Positions 9,028 through 16,938 of a DNA stretch of 64,000 nucleotides are shown here, one piece after another. The stretch spans positions 395,227-459,226 of the forward strand of contig NZ_KI421454.1 of assembly GCF_000472705.1 (NCBI RefSeq), read 5' to 3'. The notes under the pieces are model-generated. The model made no database searches. It saw only the letters and a list, made by a program, of their open reading frames with translations, and was not told the origin of the DNA. Source of the DNA: Mesorhizobium erdmanii USDA 3471 (GTDB lineage: Bacteria; Pseudomonadota; Alphaproteobacteria; Rhizobiales; Rhizobiaceae). Position numbers and translations under genes: made by a program. How positions within the stretch are numbered: position 1 is the stretch's first letter; each line of letters opens with the position of its first letter.

Positions 9028-10164
9028 TCATTGAGTTAAATTGCCAACGACCTCAAGGCCGCGTGTTAGAACCGCGCGATCGCTCGGAACCCCAAGACCG
9101 ACACGAAAGCGCTCGGGACTTGAGTCGAAATCGACTTCGAAATCATTGCCCGACCCGATGCTGACTCCGTGATCTCGACATCCGAGCATCAGTTTGTTCA
9201 GCGTCATCCCGGGCGGCACCTGAAGCCACAGGTGATAACTGGAGGGATGGCCGGTGCTTGGCGCGAGATTTAGGATTTCCGTCGCGAGCCTGCGGCGCTC
9301 GGCGGTCTCTTGCCGCACGGTTGACAGGAGTTCTTCGCAGGTCGACGTCTCCAGCCATCGGGTCGCGATTTCGGCTACGATCGGTGCAACCATCCAATTG
9401 GTGGTGCGTACGCTAGGCCAAAATACCTCAGATAGGGCTTCTCCGCTCGGGCCGACGACGTAGGCAATGCGGAGTTGGGCGGCAAGCGACTTGCTGAGGC
9501 CCTGAATATACCAGCTCCGCTCGGGCGCATATGTTGACAGGGGTGGAGGCGCAATTTCCGGAAGCACGCCATAGATGTCGTCCTCGAAAACCTGGAGATC
9601 GGTGTCTCGGGCAATCTGCGCGATCGCCGCGCGGCGCTCAGGGGACGTGATTACCGAAGTCGGATTGTGGATCGTCGGCATGCAATATAATGCGCGCGCT
9701 TTTCTGCCTTCCTGCCGGCAAACACGCAGAAGGTCGTCGGGGTCAATACCGTCATGGTCGATACTGACACCCCGCAACTGAATGCCGAGAAGCTTCGCAA
9801 GGGGCTTGATGGCGGGGTATGTGAGAGATTCTGTCAGCAGAATTCCGCTTGGACCCACGTGTTTGGCCATCAACATGATCAGCGCACTTTGCGATCCGTT
9901 GGTGAGTATCGTTGTTTCCAAAGATGGCGGTGCCCCTAACCGTCGAGATAGCCACTTTACGCCTGCGAGACGATCGCGCTCCGATCCCAAGAATCGAGGA
10001 AAGCGGATGGCCGTAGCCACATCCGTTTCGACGATCGCGTTTAACGTGGCCTTCAAACGGCCGTTAACAATCGGACACGGCGGGGGGAAGTTTCGGCCGA
10101 AGTCGATGAGCTCTGACTCTGACGTATTTCTTGATGGATCCACCAATGGCAGGATTTTGTTCAT
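9028..10164 (-). CDS. PLP-dependent aminotransferase, class I (MocR-like catalytic domain)
   Basis: A 378-residue aminotransferase starting at the ATG at 10164, which has a near-perfect Shine-Dalgarno (CGGAGGAAACC). Motifs: NPTSV loop, VFEDDIYGVLP with the PLP-nitrogen aspartate, and a probable PLP lysine in IQGLSKSLAAQ. It is a close paralogue of the plus-strand aminotransferase at 5196-6287. It lies 31 bases downstream of the CDP-alcohol phosphatidyltransferase, in the same direction, so it is probably co-transcribed with the PEP mutase cluster. Transamination of phosphonopyruvate or a phosphonoacetaldehyde-type substrate would fit, but specificity cannot be read from the sequence. Confidence 0.85.
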   Translation of the reverse strand: MNKILPLVDPSRNTSESELIDFGRNFPPPCPIVNGRLKATLNAIVETDVATAIRFPRFLGSERDRLAGVKWLSRRLGAPPSLETTILTNGSQSALIMLMAKHVGPSGILLTESLTYPAIKPLAKLLGIQLRGVSIDHDGIDPDDLLRVCRQEGRKARALYCMPTIHNPTSVITSPERRAAIAQIARDTDLQVFEDDIYGVLPEIAPPPLSTYAPERSWYIQGLSKSLAAQLRIAYVVGPSGEALSEVFWPSVRTTNWMVAPIVAEIATRWLETSTCEELLSTVRQETAERRRLATEILNLAPSTGHPSSYHLWLQVPPGMTLNKLMLGCRDHGVSIGSGNDFEVDFDSSPERFRVGLGVPSDRAVLTRGLEVVGNLTQ

Positions 10165-10195
10165 GGTTTCCTCCGTTGTGTCCTCATCCCGTTTT

Positions 10196-10837
10196 TCAGC
10201 ATTTGCCGAAGCCCGTATTCGGCTGGCCGAGGATCGCCAAAGCGACTGACACGCATGCGGCAACAACCGAGGCGACTGGCACTGCCTTGCCGCGTATGGC
10301 GGGTACTTGAACGGGTGTTGCCACATGAAGAGCCGCAAGGACGATGAACGCAACGCACAGCAGCGTTGCAAACATGCCATCCGGAACGGCCGGTTTGCCG
10401 AGCAAAAAGATAGCCACTAGCGGCGTGTCGTAGGACACGGGAATTCCCTGGAACCGGGCGTTAGACGTTAATCCAACGTTCGCGAAATAGCTAAGCCGGA
10501 GCGCGCCGGCCATTACCAAAGAGAGGACGGCGATAAAGGACAGAAGGCTTCCATTGCCGATCAGGACGATAACGGTGGACGGAAATAGGACGCCGTGAAA
10601 GAAATCCCCGAACCCATCAAAGGTCTTCCCAAAATCCGCCATGCCTGGCCGCCGACGGTTATCCATCTTGCGGGCGACATGACCGTCCCAGTGGTCAAGG
10701 AACCACATCCAGAGCATCGATGCGGTACCAAGCTCGATGCGACCGTTCAGCGCCAGGAAAAGTCCGAGGATCGCGAACACATAGCCCGCTGCTGTAATGG
10801 CATTGGCATAGTCTCGAAGGTAGATCAGCATGGGCAT
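10196..10837 (-). CDS. CDP-alcohol phosphatidyltransferase-family membrane protein
   Basis: A 213-residue integral membrane protein with five to six hydrophobic segments. The full catalytic signature is present near residues 48-80: D-x2-D-G-x2-A-R, later G-x3-D-x3-D (DHWDGHVAR, then FGKTFDGFGD). All four metal-binding aspartates are intact. Family members swap CMP in a CDP-alcohol for a hydroxyl acceptor (phosphatidylserine, phosphatidylcholine and phosphatidylglycerophosphate synthases). Between a nucleotidyltransferase and PEP mutase, it would be expected to move a CMP-activated phosphonate head group onto a lipid alcohol. That role is inference; the family is secure. Confidence 0.85.
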   Translation of the reverse strand: MPMLIYLRDYANAITAAGYVFAILGLFLALNGRIELGTASMLWMWFLDHWDGHVARKMDNRRRPGMADFGKTFDGFGDFFHGVLFPSTVIVLIGNGSLLSFIAVLSLVMAGALRLSYFANVGLTSNARFQGIPVSYDTPLVAIFLLGKPAVPDGMFATLLCVAFIVLAALHVATPVQVPAIRGKAVPVASVVAACVSVALAILGQPNTGFGKC

Positions 10838-10986
10838 ACTTCCTTGACAAAGCTCTTGGTGGCGGCACCGGGCGCCGTCGGCCCGCAAGTAGAAAAAGAG
10901 GGGGCGTGCGATCCAGGTAGTTCATTCCAGAGAGCGAGTGCCATCCGTAACGTGCCTTGGCCTACTCGGCCTCCAATTGCCTTCAA

Positions 10987-12195
10987 TCAGGATGCCGACT
11001 GACGGCTTTTCAGGCCATTGAGTGCAGCGACGACTTTCTCCAAGGCCAGTTCGATTTTTTCCGGTGGCGCTCCGAATGAAAGCCGCAGTCCTGCCTCGTC
11101 GCCGAACGTGGTTCCTGCGACCGAAGCGACACATGCTTCCTCAAGAAGGATGCAGGCAATATCATCCACCGTCCGGATTGAGCTCGTCCTCGACAGCCTG
11201 GCGAGAAGCAGCGTGAGATCGAGATAGAAGAAAAACGAGCCATCGGCACGCGGTGGTGCGACGTCTTCCAGCTTTGAAAGGATTCTTAGTCCCGCCTTCC
11301 GTATGGTGGCGAGGCGCTGATGCATCTCCCGTTCATAGCTACCGTCGCCGAGTTCGAGGTGATGCAGTATGGCGTGTTGAGCAATCACATTCGCATTCGA
11401 TGTGGTGTGGCTTTGAAGCTTCTTGGCCACAGCGACTATCTCCGGTGGTGCCGCGAAATAGCCGAGGCGCCACCCGGTAATAGCCAGCTCTTTGGAAAAG
11501 GCATTGACCAGGATGGTTCGCGAACGAATGCCCGCATGAGCCATGGTGATCGACTGATGACGTTCACCGGTAAAAACAAAACCGGAGTAGCACTCGTCGG
11601 AAACGATCCAAAGGTCGTAGTTTATTGCAAGATCACCGATTTCCTGGAGGGTCGCCCGGTCGTACACTGCTCCCGTCGGATTATTCGGCGAGTTGATGAT
11701 AATCGCCATCGTCTTCGGCGTTACGGCGCCCCGGATGGCGCGGATTTCAGGAATATAAGAAGGCGGTTTGGCATCCACGAAAACAGGCTTTGCGCCGGCC
11801 AGGCGAACCTGTGATGGGAATGTCGGCCAGCAGGGACGAATAATGATGACTTCGTCGCCTGGATCGAGGAGCGCCAAGGCGGCGTCAAGCAGGCCCTGTT
11901 TCGCACCTGCGGTGATGACGATGTTGTCAGTGTCCCAGGCAAGCCCGGTTTCAATCGACAGTTTTTTGGCAACGGCTCTGCGGAGAGACGCGAGGCCGAT
12001 GGATTCGGTATAACGGTTTACGCCGGCATTTATGGCGTCGATCGCACCTTCGCGAACCAGTTCCGGTGGTTCGGTGATCACCTCGCCGGCGGCCAGGTCC
12101 ACAATCTCGCGGCCTTGGGCTGCCGCTGCCTTAACTGCTTCCCGAGCTGCCGCGGTCCCTGGTCCGGAAAGGAGAGAAATTCGTTGCGCCAACAT
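10987..12195 (-). CDS. Aspartate-type class I aminotransferase (phosphonate cluster)
   Basis: A 402-residue fold-type I aminotransferase with clear family landmarks: NRYTESIGLASLR, NSPNNPTGAVY, VSDECYSGFVF and the PLP lysine in NAFSKELAITGWRLGYF. This is a different subfamily from the two MocR-like enzymes nearby. The start has a CAGGAG seven bases upstream. It lies 32 bases after the nucleotidyltransferase gene. In Treponema and other bacteria, CTP:2-aminoethylphosphonate cytidylyltransferases can be fused to a transaminase, so this adjacency suggests that the two proteins handle the same aminophosphonate. Phosphonopyruvate to phosphonoalanine is an alternative. Confidence 0.88.
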   Translation of the reverse strand: MLAQRISLLSGPGTAAAREAVKAAAAQGREIVDLAAGEVITEPPELVREGAIDAINAGVNRYTESIGLASLRRAVAKKLSIETGLAWDTDNIVITAGAKQGLLDAALALLDPGDEVIIIRPCWPTFPSQVRLAGAKPVFVDAKPPSYIPEIRAIRGAVTPKTMAIIINSPNNPTGAVYDRATLQEIGDLAINYDLWIVSDECYSGFVFTGERHQSITMAHAGIRSRTILVNAFSKELAITGWRLGYFAAPPEIVAVAKKLQSHTTSNANVIAQHAILHHLELGDGSYEREMHQRLATIRKAGLRILSKLEDVAPPRADGSFFFYLDLTLLLARLSRTSSIRTVDDIACILLEEACVASVAGTTFGDEAGLRLSFGAPPEKIELALEKVVAALNGLKSRQSAS

Positions 12196-12227
12196 GTCAG
12201 TCTCCTGTTGTTCGCCTCTGCCAGGCC

Positions 12228-13037
12228 TCAGCCTTTAGAACCGCTCGCAACCAGGGGGCGGGCTGCAGTCAGGCCTTCTGGCGCGAAGATCCTTTCGGCG
12301 ATCAGAAGATCCTCCTCGCTGTCAATCTCGTACCATTTGAGATCGTCGCACCGGGCCGCCGCGATCTGCAGGCCCTTCTGCTGAACCAACTGAGATAGCA
12401 GCTCCTCGATGTAGGATTTAACGGCGCCAGCGCCGATGAGAGCATCGAGGTGCGGGATGATCGTTGTGCGCAGATCCTCGCCGGAAAGGCGGATGAGGTT
12501 AATGGTCTTGAACAGCTGCGGTGAACCGTCCGTTAGGTTTGCAGCGGTCTGTCCCATCCGCACTTCGGCAATATATCCGTGATCCGTCAGGATCACGGCG
12601 GAACCTTCCATCGATGCGCCGAACGGGGCAACGGCTGCTACATTTTTTGCCTCGCTTATTGCGAGGCAGTGAAGCGCGTCCGGCTCAAAAAAGACATCAC
12701 CTTCGAGAAGATAGGTATCGCCCATCAAGAGGACGTGGCGTGCCAGCCAGAGCGAATAGGCGCTACCGGTTCTGTCGAAAACATCGGATTCGACATAACT
12801 GATCTCGAGACTTCCGAAGCAGTTGCCGCAGGAATATTCGATTGCGTCCTTGCGATAGCCGACGACGATAGTGACCGCTTCTACACCAACCATCTCGAGG
12901 TTTCGCAGTGCGTTGTGGAGGATCGGAGTGCCATTGACTTCAACCAAGGGCTTTGGCCGCAAGTCGGTCAGCGGTCGCAGACGCGAGCCGAAACCAGCGG
13001 CGAGAATAACGGCTTGCCTTGGATAGATGTCGGTCAT
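12228..13037 (-). CDS. Sugar/choline-type nucleotidyltransferase (LicC/PntC-like)
   Basis: A 269-residue nucleotidyltransferase. The N-terminus has the NTP-binding loop AAGFGSRLRPLT followed by KPLVEVNGTPIL, then RTGSAYSLWLAR, an LLEGDVFF metal aspartate strand and a C-terminal KWYEIDSEEDL. This pattern matches the LicC phosphocholine cytidylyltransferase and PntC aminoethylphosphonate cytidylyltransferase branch rather than sugar-1-phosphate enzymes. Activity would be CTP plus a phospho- or phosphono-head group giving a CMP-linked product. The position between PEP mutase and a CDP-alcohol phosphatidyltransferase supports a phosphonate substrate. Start at 13037 with AAGGG upstream. Confidence 0.82.
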   Translation of the reverse strand: MTDIYPRQAVILAAGFGSRLRPLTDLRPKPLVEVNGTPILHNALRNLEMVGVEAVTIVVGYRKDAIEYSCGNCFGSLEISYVESDVFDRTGSAYSLWLARHVLLMGDTYLLEGDVFFEPDALHCLAISEAKNVAAVAPFGASMEGSAVILTDHGYIAEVRMGQTAANLTDGSPQLFKTINLIRLSGEDLRTTIIPHLDALIGAGAVKSYIEELLSQLVQQKGLQIAAARCDDLKWYEIDSEEDLLIAERIFAPEGLTAARPLVASGSKG

Positions 13038-13196
13038 TGGTTATCCCTTGGTGCGGTGCCTTTGCGGACTATTCGTAGTTCCCATGCGCTGAAGCCGGCA
13101 GCGAGACAGCCCAGGCCGGGTTCGGGCTTTTTAGGCGGAATGCCATAAAGCCGCGCTGCCCGTGGGCTGATACAGCCCGACCGGGTATTGTAGCGA

Positions 13197-13433
13197 TCAA
13201 CGCCCTTTCGGATGCGTCGATCGTCCTCCGCAAATCGTCGAGACCAGATCGCTCCAGATTTCGCTAGCCGTCAGATCGACGATCTCTCGGCTGGCGTCCC
13301 TGGCAGCCTTTTGGCGGCGCGCGCCGCCGCCGTTCCCGAGGATTTTAAAAAGGGTGTCCGTTGCGCCAGCACGGGCGCCTCCATCCATCTTTTTCGAGGA
13401 GCCGCTCGCCGTGGTCCTTGGCCGTCCAAGCAT
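13197..13433 (-). pseudogene. N-terminal fragment of an aspartate-type aminotransferase
   Basis: The frame contains SREIVDLTASEIWSDL preceded by ARRQKAARDA. This parallels the N-terminus of the intact enzyme at 10987-12195 (AAREAVKAAAAQ, then GREIVDLAAGEVITEPPEL). Only about 50 residues match before the similarity stops, and none of the PLP-binding region is present. It lies between PEP mutase and the nucleotidyltransferase, so it looks like a remnant of a duplicated or replaced transaminase gene in the cluster. Confidence 0.55.
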
Positions 13434-13481
13434 GTGCGCTCCCGTTTTCGTTTTGCTTTTTCAAAAGACGGGCTGGGCCTG

Positions 13482-14390
13482 CTACCGGACGCCGGTCGCC
13501 GTCTGGGGCAGATATTTCTCTTCCGCCGCTGAGAGTTCCTGGTAGTTGAGGAGATCGAAGAGTTCGTCGAGCGTCGCCACCTCGTCCTCGATACCGGCGA
13601 TACTTTCTTCGCGGAGGATGCGGTCGCAGACCTGGCGCATGGCCGAGATCGCCGCGCGCATGTTATGGTTCGCCCAGATGACTGTGGAGATTCCGGCCGC
13701 CCGATACGCGGAGACCGGCGTGCGATAATATTTCGTAGGCACGATCACGACCGGAAGGCGGTTCTGCCAAGCGCGCGTGAAGGCGAAAATCTGCTCAGCG
13801 TTGGACTTGCGGGAATGAATTAGAATGGCATCGGCGCCCGCCTCAGCGTATGCTTGCGCCCGCGCCAGCGCCTCATCCTCTCCGTGGCCGGCGATGAGCG
13901 CCTCGATCCGGGCGACCAGAACGAACTCCGCATCCGGCACTTGGTCCTTCACTGCCTTAAGCCGGCCGCAGAACTCGGGAATATCGGCCAACGGGTGCCG
14001 ATCACCGACGAACGAGTTCATTTTCGGGAACGCCGTGTCCTCAAGACATATGCCGCTCGCACCATGTTGGCGCAGCTTGCGGGCGACCATACGGGCATTG
14101 TTGAAGTTCCCGAACCCGCTGTCCCCGTCGACGAGGACTGGAATGTCCACCGTGTCGGTGATTCGCTCAACGACATCGACGACTTGGGACCAGGAAGCTT
14201 CGTTAGCATCTCGATATCCGAGGCTGGATGAAATCGAGAGGCCGGACGCCCAGAGCGCCTTGAAGCCAGCGCGCTCGGCAATCGCCGCCGAAAGGCCGTC
14301 ATGAGCCTCCATTGCGAAGGCGAGTTCACTGGACGCGATCATTCGGCGCAAGCTCTCTCGCGTCTGCGCACCAGACTGCCTCTCCACCAT
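13482..14390 (-). CDS. pepM: Phosphoenolpyruvate mutase (phosphonopyruvate-forming)
   Basis: A 302-residue TIM-barrel protein of the isocitrate-lyase/PEP-mutase superfamily. Family landmarks: LWASGLSISSSLGYRDANE (46-64), the Mg-binding DGDSGFGNFNNAR (88-100), the gating loop EDTAFPKMNSF (117-127), VARIEALIAGHGEDEAL, and the C-terminal ATLDELFDLLNYQELSAAE. The loop keeps the Asn-Ser pair and the second Lys of the EDK-x5-NS motif but has Thr119 where the motif has Lys. PEP mutase makes the C-P bond of nearly all biogenic phosphonates. No phosphonopyruvate decarboxylase gene is in the window. First gene of the minus-strand cluster, 136 bases from a sigma-54-type promoter. Confidence 0.9.
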   Translation of the reverse strand: MVERQSGAQTRESLRRMIASSELAFAMEAHDGLSAAIAERAGFKALWASGLSISSSLGYRDANEASWSQVVDVVERITDTVDIPVLVDGDSGFGNFNNARMVARKLRQHGASGICLEDTAFPKMNSFVGDRHPLADIPEFCGRLKAVKDQVPDAEFVLVARIEALIAGHGEDEALARAQAYAEAGADAILIHSRKSNAEQIFAFTRAWQNRLPVVIVPTKYYRTPVSAYRAAGISTVIWANHNMRAAISAMRQVCDRILREESIAGIEDEVATLDELFDLLNYQELSAAEEKYLPQTATGVR

Positions 14391-14525
14391 GCGGTCTCAC
14401 CTCCACCGACGCTGTCCAGCCGACAAGCCTGTCATCGCTGCCGCACGAAGTACTTTCAGAGGCGAACCGCTCTGCCCACCGATCGGCGATCTGCCACTGT
14501 CGTGCACCCATACAGAACCAATGAA

Positions 14526-14541
14526 GCAAGGCGCGTGCCGA
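14526..14541 (-). promoter_or_regulatory. Putative sigma-54 (-24/-12) promoter for the pepM cluster
   Basis: On the minus strand the sequence is TCGGCACGCGCCTTGC, with the invariant GG and GC separated by exactly 10 bases and the TTGC -12 element intact. The first base of TGGC is replaced by C. It points at pepM, whose ATG is at 14390. A NifA-like site is 86 bases upstream. Confidence 0.6.
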
Positions 14542-14626
14542 ATTGGCGAACCACCTGCGCCGCACCAGTTCTCCATACCGGCGGGCCAGGTCCCCTCTCG
14601 ACCCTTGGTCGGGCTTCCGACATCCT

Positions 14627-14642
14627 CGTCCAACTTCGGACA
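14627..14642 (-). promoter_or_regulatory. Degenerate NifA upstream activator site (pepM)
   Basis: On the minus strand: TGTCCGAAGTTGGACG, that is TGT-N10-ACG, one base off the NifA consensus TGT-N10-ACA. The spacing to the -24 element (86 bases) nearly equals that of the three nifH-type cassettes in this window (90-91 bases). Confidence 0.5.
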
Positions 14643-14891
14643 CAAGAGGGGCCGTGGGAGTGGCTATTCGTCTGCGCCGTGGCGGCCGTCCCGTCAGGCT
14701 GCCGATCAACGATCGCAAGCGAGATGGCCCAGAGAGCGGAAGACCGGCGATCCGTGCAGGCAAGGTGACCGACGGCGTTGGTCTTCGATCCCGACAATCG
14801 CCAGGCGGCTTGATTATTTATCCATGCCGCATGGACGAATTGTCGAGCATCGGCATGCGAGATTTCAGGACCCCAGTGGCCGCCCCGAACT

Positions 14892-15947
14892 TCAAGCCTT
14901 GACCTGACCAAGCGACTTGTTGATCGCTGGAATGATCTTGTCTCCCCAGAGCTCAATCTGGCGCAGCATCGTCTTTTGGTCGAAATCTCCCAATTGGGTC
15001 TGAATTGCGATCTGGTCCGGCTTCAGGATACTTATCTCTTCCAGCAGGCGATCGATGACGCGACTTACGCTGCCGATCGGCAGGTTCTGGCGCATGGTCT
15101 CGAACGACAGATCCTGCTGCGTCGGTGTTTCCTGCAGCAGATAGCCGTCCCGGCTCTGCTGGCGGCGCTGATGAAGTGCTTCAGATAGCCGGCGCTGGAA
15201 GCGGGCGTTGTCGAGATAGCTGTCGATCTCCGCCTGATCGTCGCTGGCATAGCAGCAGCGCAGAAGCCCTATCTTGGCGGCGGTGACATCCTTACCCCGC
15301 GAGGCCGCTGCTGCCACGATGGTCTCACGCAGCGTTCTCACGTTTTCCAAGCCGTTGTGGAACGCCGTGACGAAAAGATTGTGGCCCTCACGATAGGCCC
15401 GGCACATGCTTCGCGCGGACCCGCAGGCGATCCAGATCGGTGGGGCTGGCCTTTGGATGGTGCGCAGCGAAATCGCCGTTAAAGGTATCTTCTCATACTG
15501 GCCATTGTGCTCGAAGACCTTCTGGTTAAGGCCCTTGAGAAGGATATCCAGGTATTCCGCAAACACGGCCGGCGCCTGATCGACATCGACGCCGAAGCGC
15601 TCGAACTCGAACTGCTGGTATCCCGAGCCGACGCCGAGTTCGAGGCGGCCGTTCGAAACGATATCGGCAAAGCCGATCTCGGAGAGCAGGCGCTGCGGTT
15701 GATATAGCGGCAGCACACACACACCGGTGCCAAGGCGAATGGTGCTCGTAAGGCCAGCACAGTGCGCCACCATCATCAAGGGCGAGGGAACCAGGCTGTA
15801 ATTGTTGAAGTGGTGCTCGGCGAACCAAGCGGTGTTGAAGCCAGCCTGCTCCGAAGCGATTGTCTGTTCTATGGAGTTACCGATGACGCTGTCGCACGAT
15901 TGATGATAGCCTCGCTGGGCCGCCAAGATGAACGTCGCGAATTCCAT
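14892..15947 (-). CDS. Luciferase-like (LLM) flavin-dependent monooxygenase
   Basis: A 351-residue bacterial-luciferase-family TIM barrel. Evidence: FATFILAAQRGY at the start, AEHHFNNYSLVPSP, LGTGVCVLPLYQPQRL, and NGRLELGVGSGYQQFEFERFG. These enzymes use reduced FMN and O2 for Baeyer-Villiger or related oxidations. The ATG at 15947 (GAGGGACAGGCC upstream) places the first beta strand correctly. It is the last gene of a minus-strand set with a P450 and SDRs, similar in composition to terpenoid oxidation pathways such as camphor degradation. The substrate is unknown. Confidence 0.85.
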   Translation of the reverse strand: MEFATFILAAQRGYHQSCDSVIGNSIEQTIASEQAGFNTAWFAEHHFNNYSLVPSPLMMVAHCAGLTSTIRLGTGVCVLPLYQPQRLLSEIGFADIVSNGRLELGVGSGYQQFEFERFGVDVDQAPAVFAEYLDILLKGLNQKVFEHNGQYEKIPLTAISLRTIQRPAPPIWIACGSARSMCRAYREGHNLFVTAFHNGLENVRTLRETIVAAAASRGKDVTAAKIGLLRCCYASDDQAEIDSYLDNARFQRRLSEALHQRRQQSRDGYLLQETPTQQDLSFETMRQNLPIGSVSRVIDRLLEEISILKPDQIAIQTQLGDFDQKTMLRQIELWGDKIIPAINKSLGQVKA

Positions 15948-16197
15948 GGCCTGTCCCTCGTTTACACAAAGTGGCCAATCAAGCCTTCGACTTGTGCCGA
16001 TTGCGGGTGGGCCGCGGTATCGATCCGGCCTGGCGGCGACGTAGTCGACGATCTTGCGCAAAGCCGCTTATCGTTCGGCGGCCGCAGGAAAGCGCCAAAA
16101 CCTGGCTAGTGATTCGACCCTGATGACGAGTTTTCCGTCACCGATGAAGACGATCACTTGGCAAGCCGCGCTTGGCACGTGCCATGCAGCCGCAGTC

Positions 16198-16938
16198 TCA
16201 ATCCTCGAACCTCGTCGGCTTCGACGAACCGCAACCCGTCGCCGGCGAACATTCCGTTGGATTTTCTTGATCGGTTGGCTGGGCGTTTCGCGCGTCAGCC
16301 AACGAGGTCAAGCCGCCGTCCACGTAGAGGGTCGAGCCGTTTACGTATGAGGCATCAGGCGAGGCCAGAAAGAACACTGCCTCGGCGACGTCTTCGGGCT
16401 CTCCCATCCGCCCCATCGGGATGCGCCGTTTGATCGCTACGGAATCGATGCAGCCGGACTCGACCAGCTGAGCAATGTCAGGCGTACGGATATAGCCAAG
16501 AGCGACGGTTGCCGTTCGGATGCCGACCGACCCGAGTTCGGCCGCCATGCACCGGGTCAGAATGTTCATACCCGCCCTGGACGCCCCATAGGCATGGCGC
16601 GGCACGAAGGGCAGGAAACTATTGATCGATCCAAGATTGAGGATTACGCCGCCGGCGTCCATCGACTTGATCGCCTCGCGCGCGCAGGTGAAGGTGCCGG
16701 TGAGATTGACGTCCAGCACCCGCTCGATCTGTTGCGGGATTTCGATCCCTCGCACAAACGTATCGGCAATAGCAGCACAGTTGACGAGGACCTCGATGCG
16801 ACCGAAGCGCCCCCGTATTTCCTCGAACAGCGCCACCACGTCGCTCTCGACCGCCAAGTCGACGGATTTCGCCACGTGCCTGCCGCCCAGCAAATCAGCG
16901 AGTTCTGCCGCCCCAGCACCATCTTTATCAGCAATCAC
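16198..16938 (-). CDS. Short-chain dehydrogenase, second SDR segment (5' end in another frame)
   Basis: A 246-residue SDR segment that starts after the nucleotide-binding loop. It retains the NAG-like VNCAAI, LGSINS and the catalytic YGASRAGMN (Tyr-x3-Lys position has Arg here: YGASR). The missing beginning, TVVVTGGANGIGAA, is encoded at the end of the preceding frame (16928-17000), offset by one base. So this looks like the second half of a tandem SDR-SDR protein split by a frameshift. The Rossmann glycine motif and active site are then on different polypeptides unless frameshifting or a sequencing error joins them. Activity is therefore doubtful. Confidence 0.65.
   Translation of the reverse strand: MIADKDGAGAAELADLLGGRHVAKSVDLAVESDVVALFEEIRGRFGRIEVLVNCAAIADTFVRGIEIPQQIERVLDVNLTGTFTCAREAIKSMDAGGVILNLGSINSFLPFVPRHAYGASRAGMNILTRCMAAELGSVGIRTATVALGYIRTPDIAQLVESGCIDSVAIKRRIPMGRMGEPEDVAEAVFFLASPDASYVNGSTLYVDGGLTSLADARNAQPTDQENPTECSPATGCGSSKPTRFED

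Larger units (their letters stand above)
14391..14891. other. Intergenic region carrying the pepM promoter
   Basis: This 501-base gap has no convincing gene. Several overlapping open frames on both strands lack family motifs or good ribosome-binding sites. Its supported content is the sigma-54-type promoter and the NifA-like site listed separately. About 40 bases around 14611-14655 resemble 21285-21330 near prxS. Confidence 0.6.
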
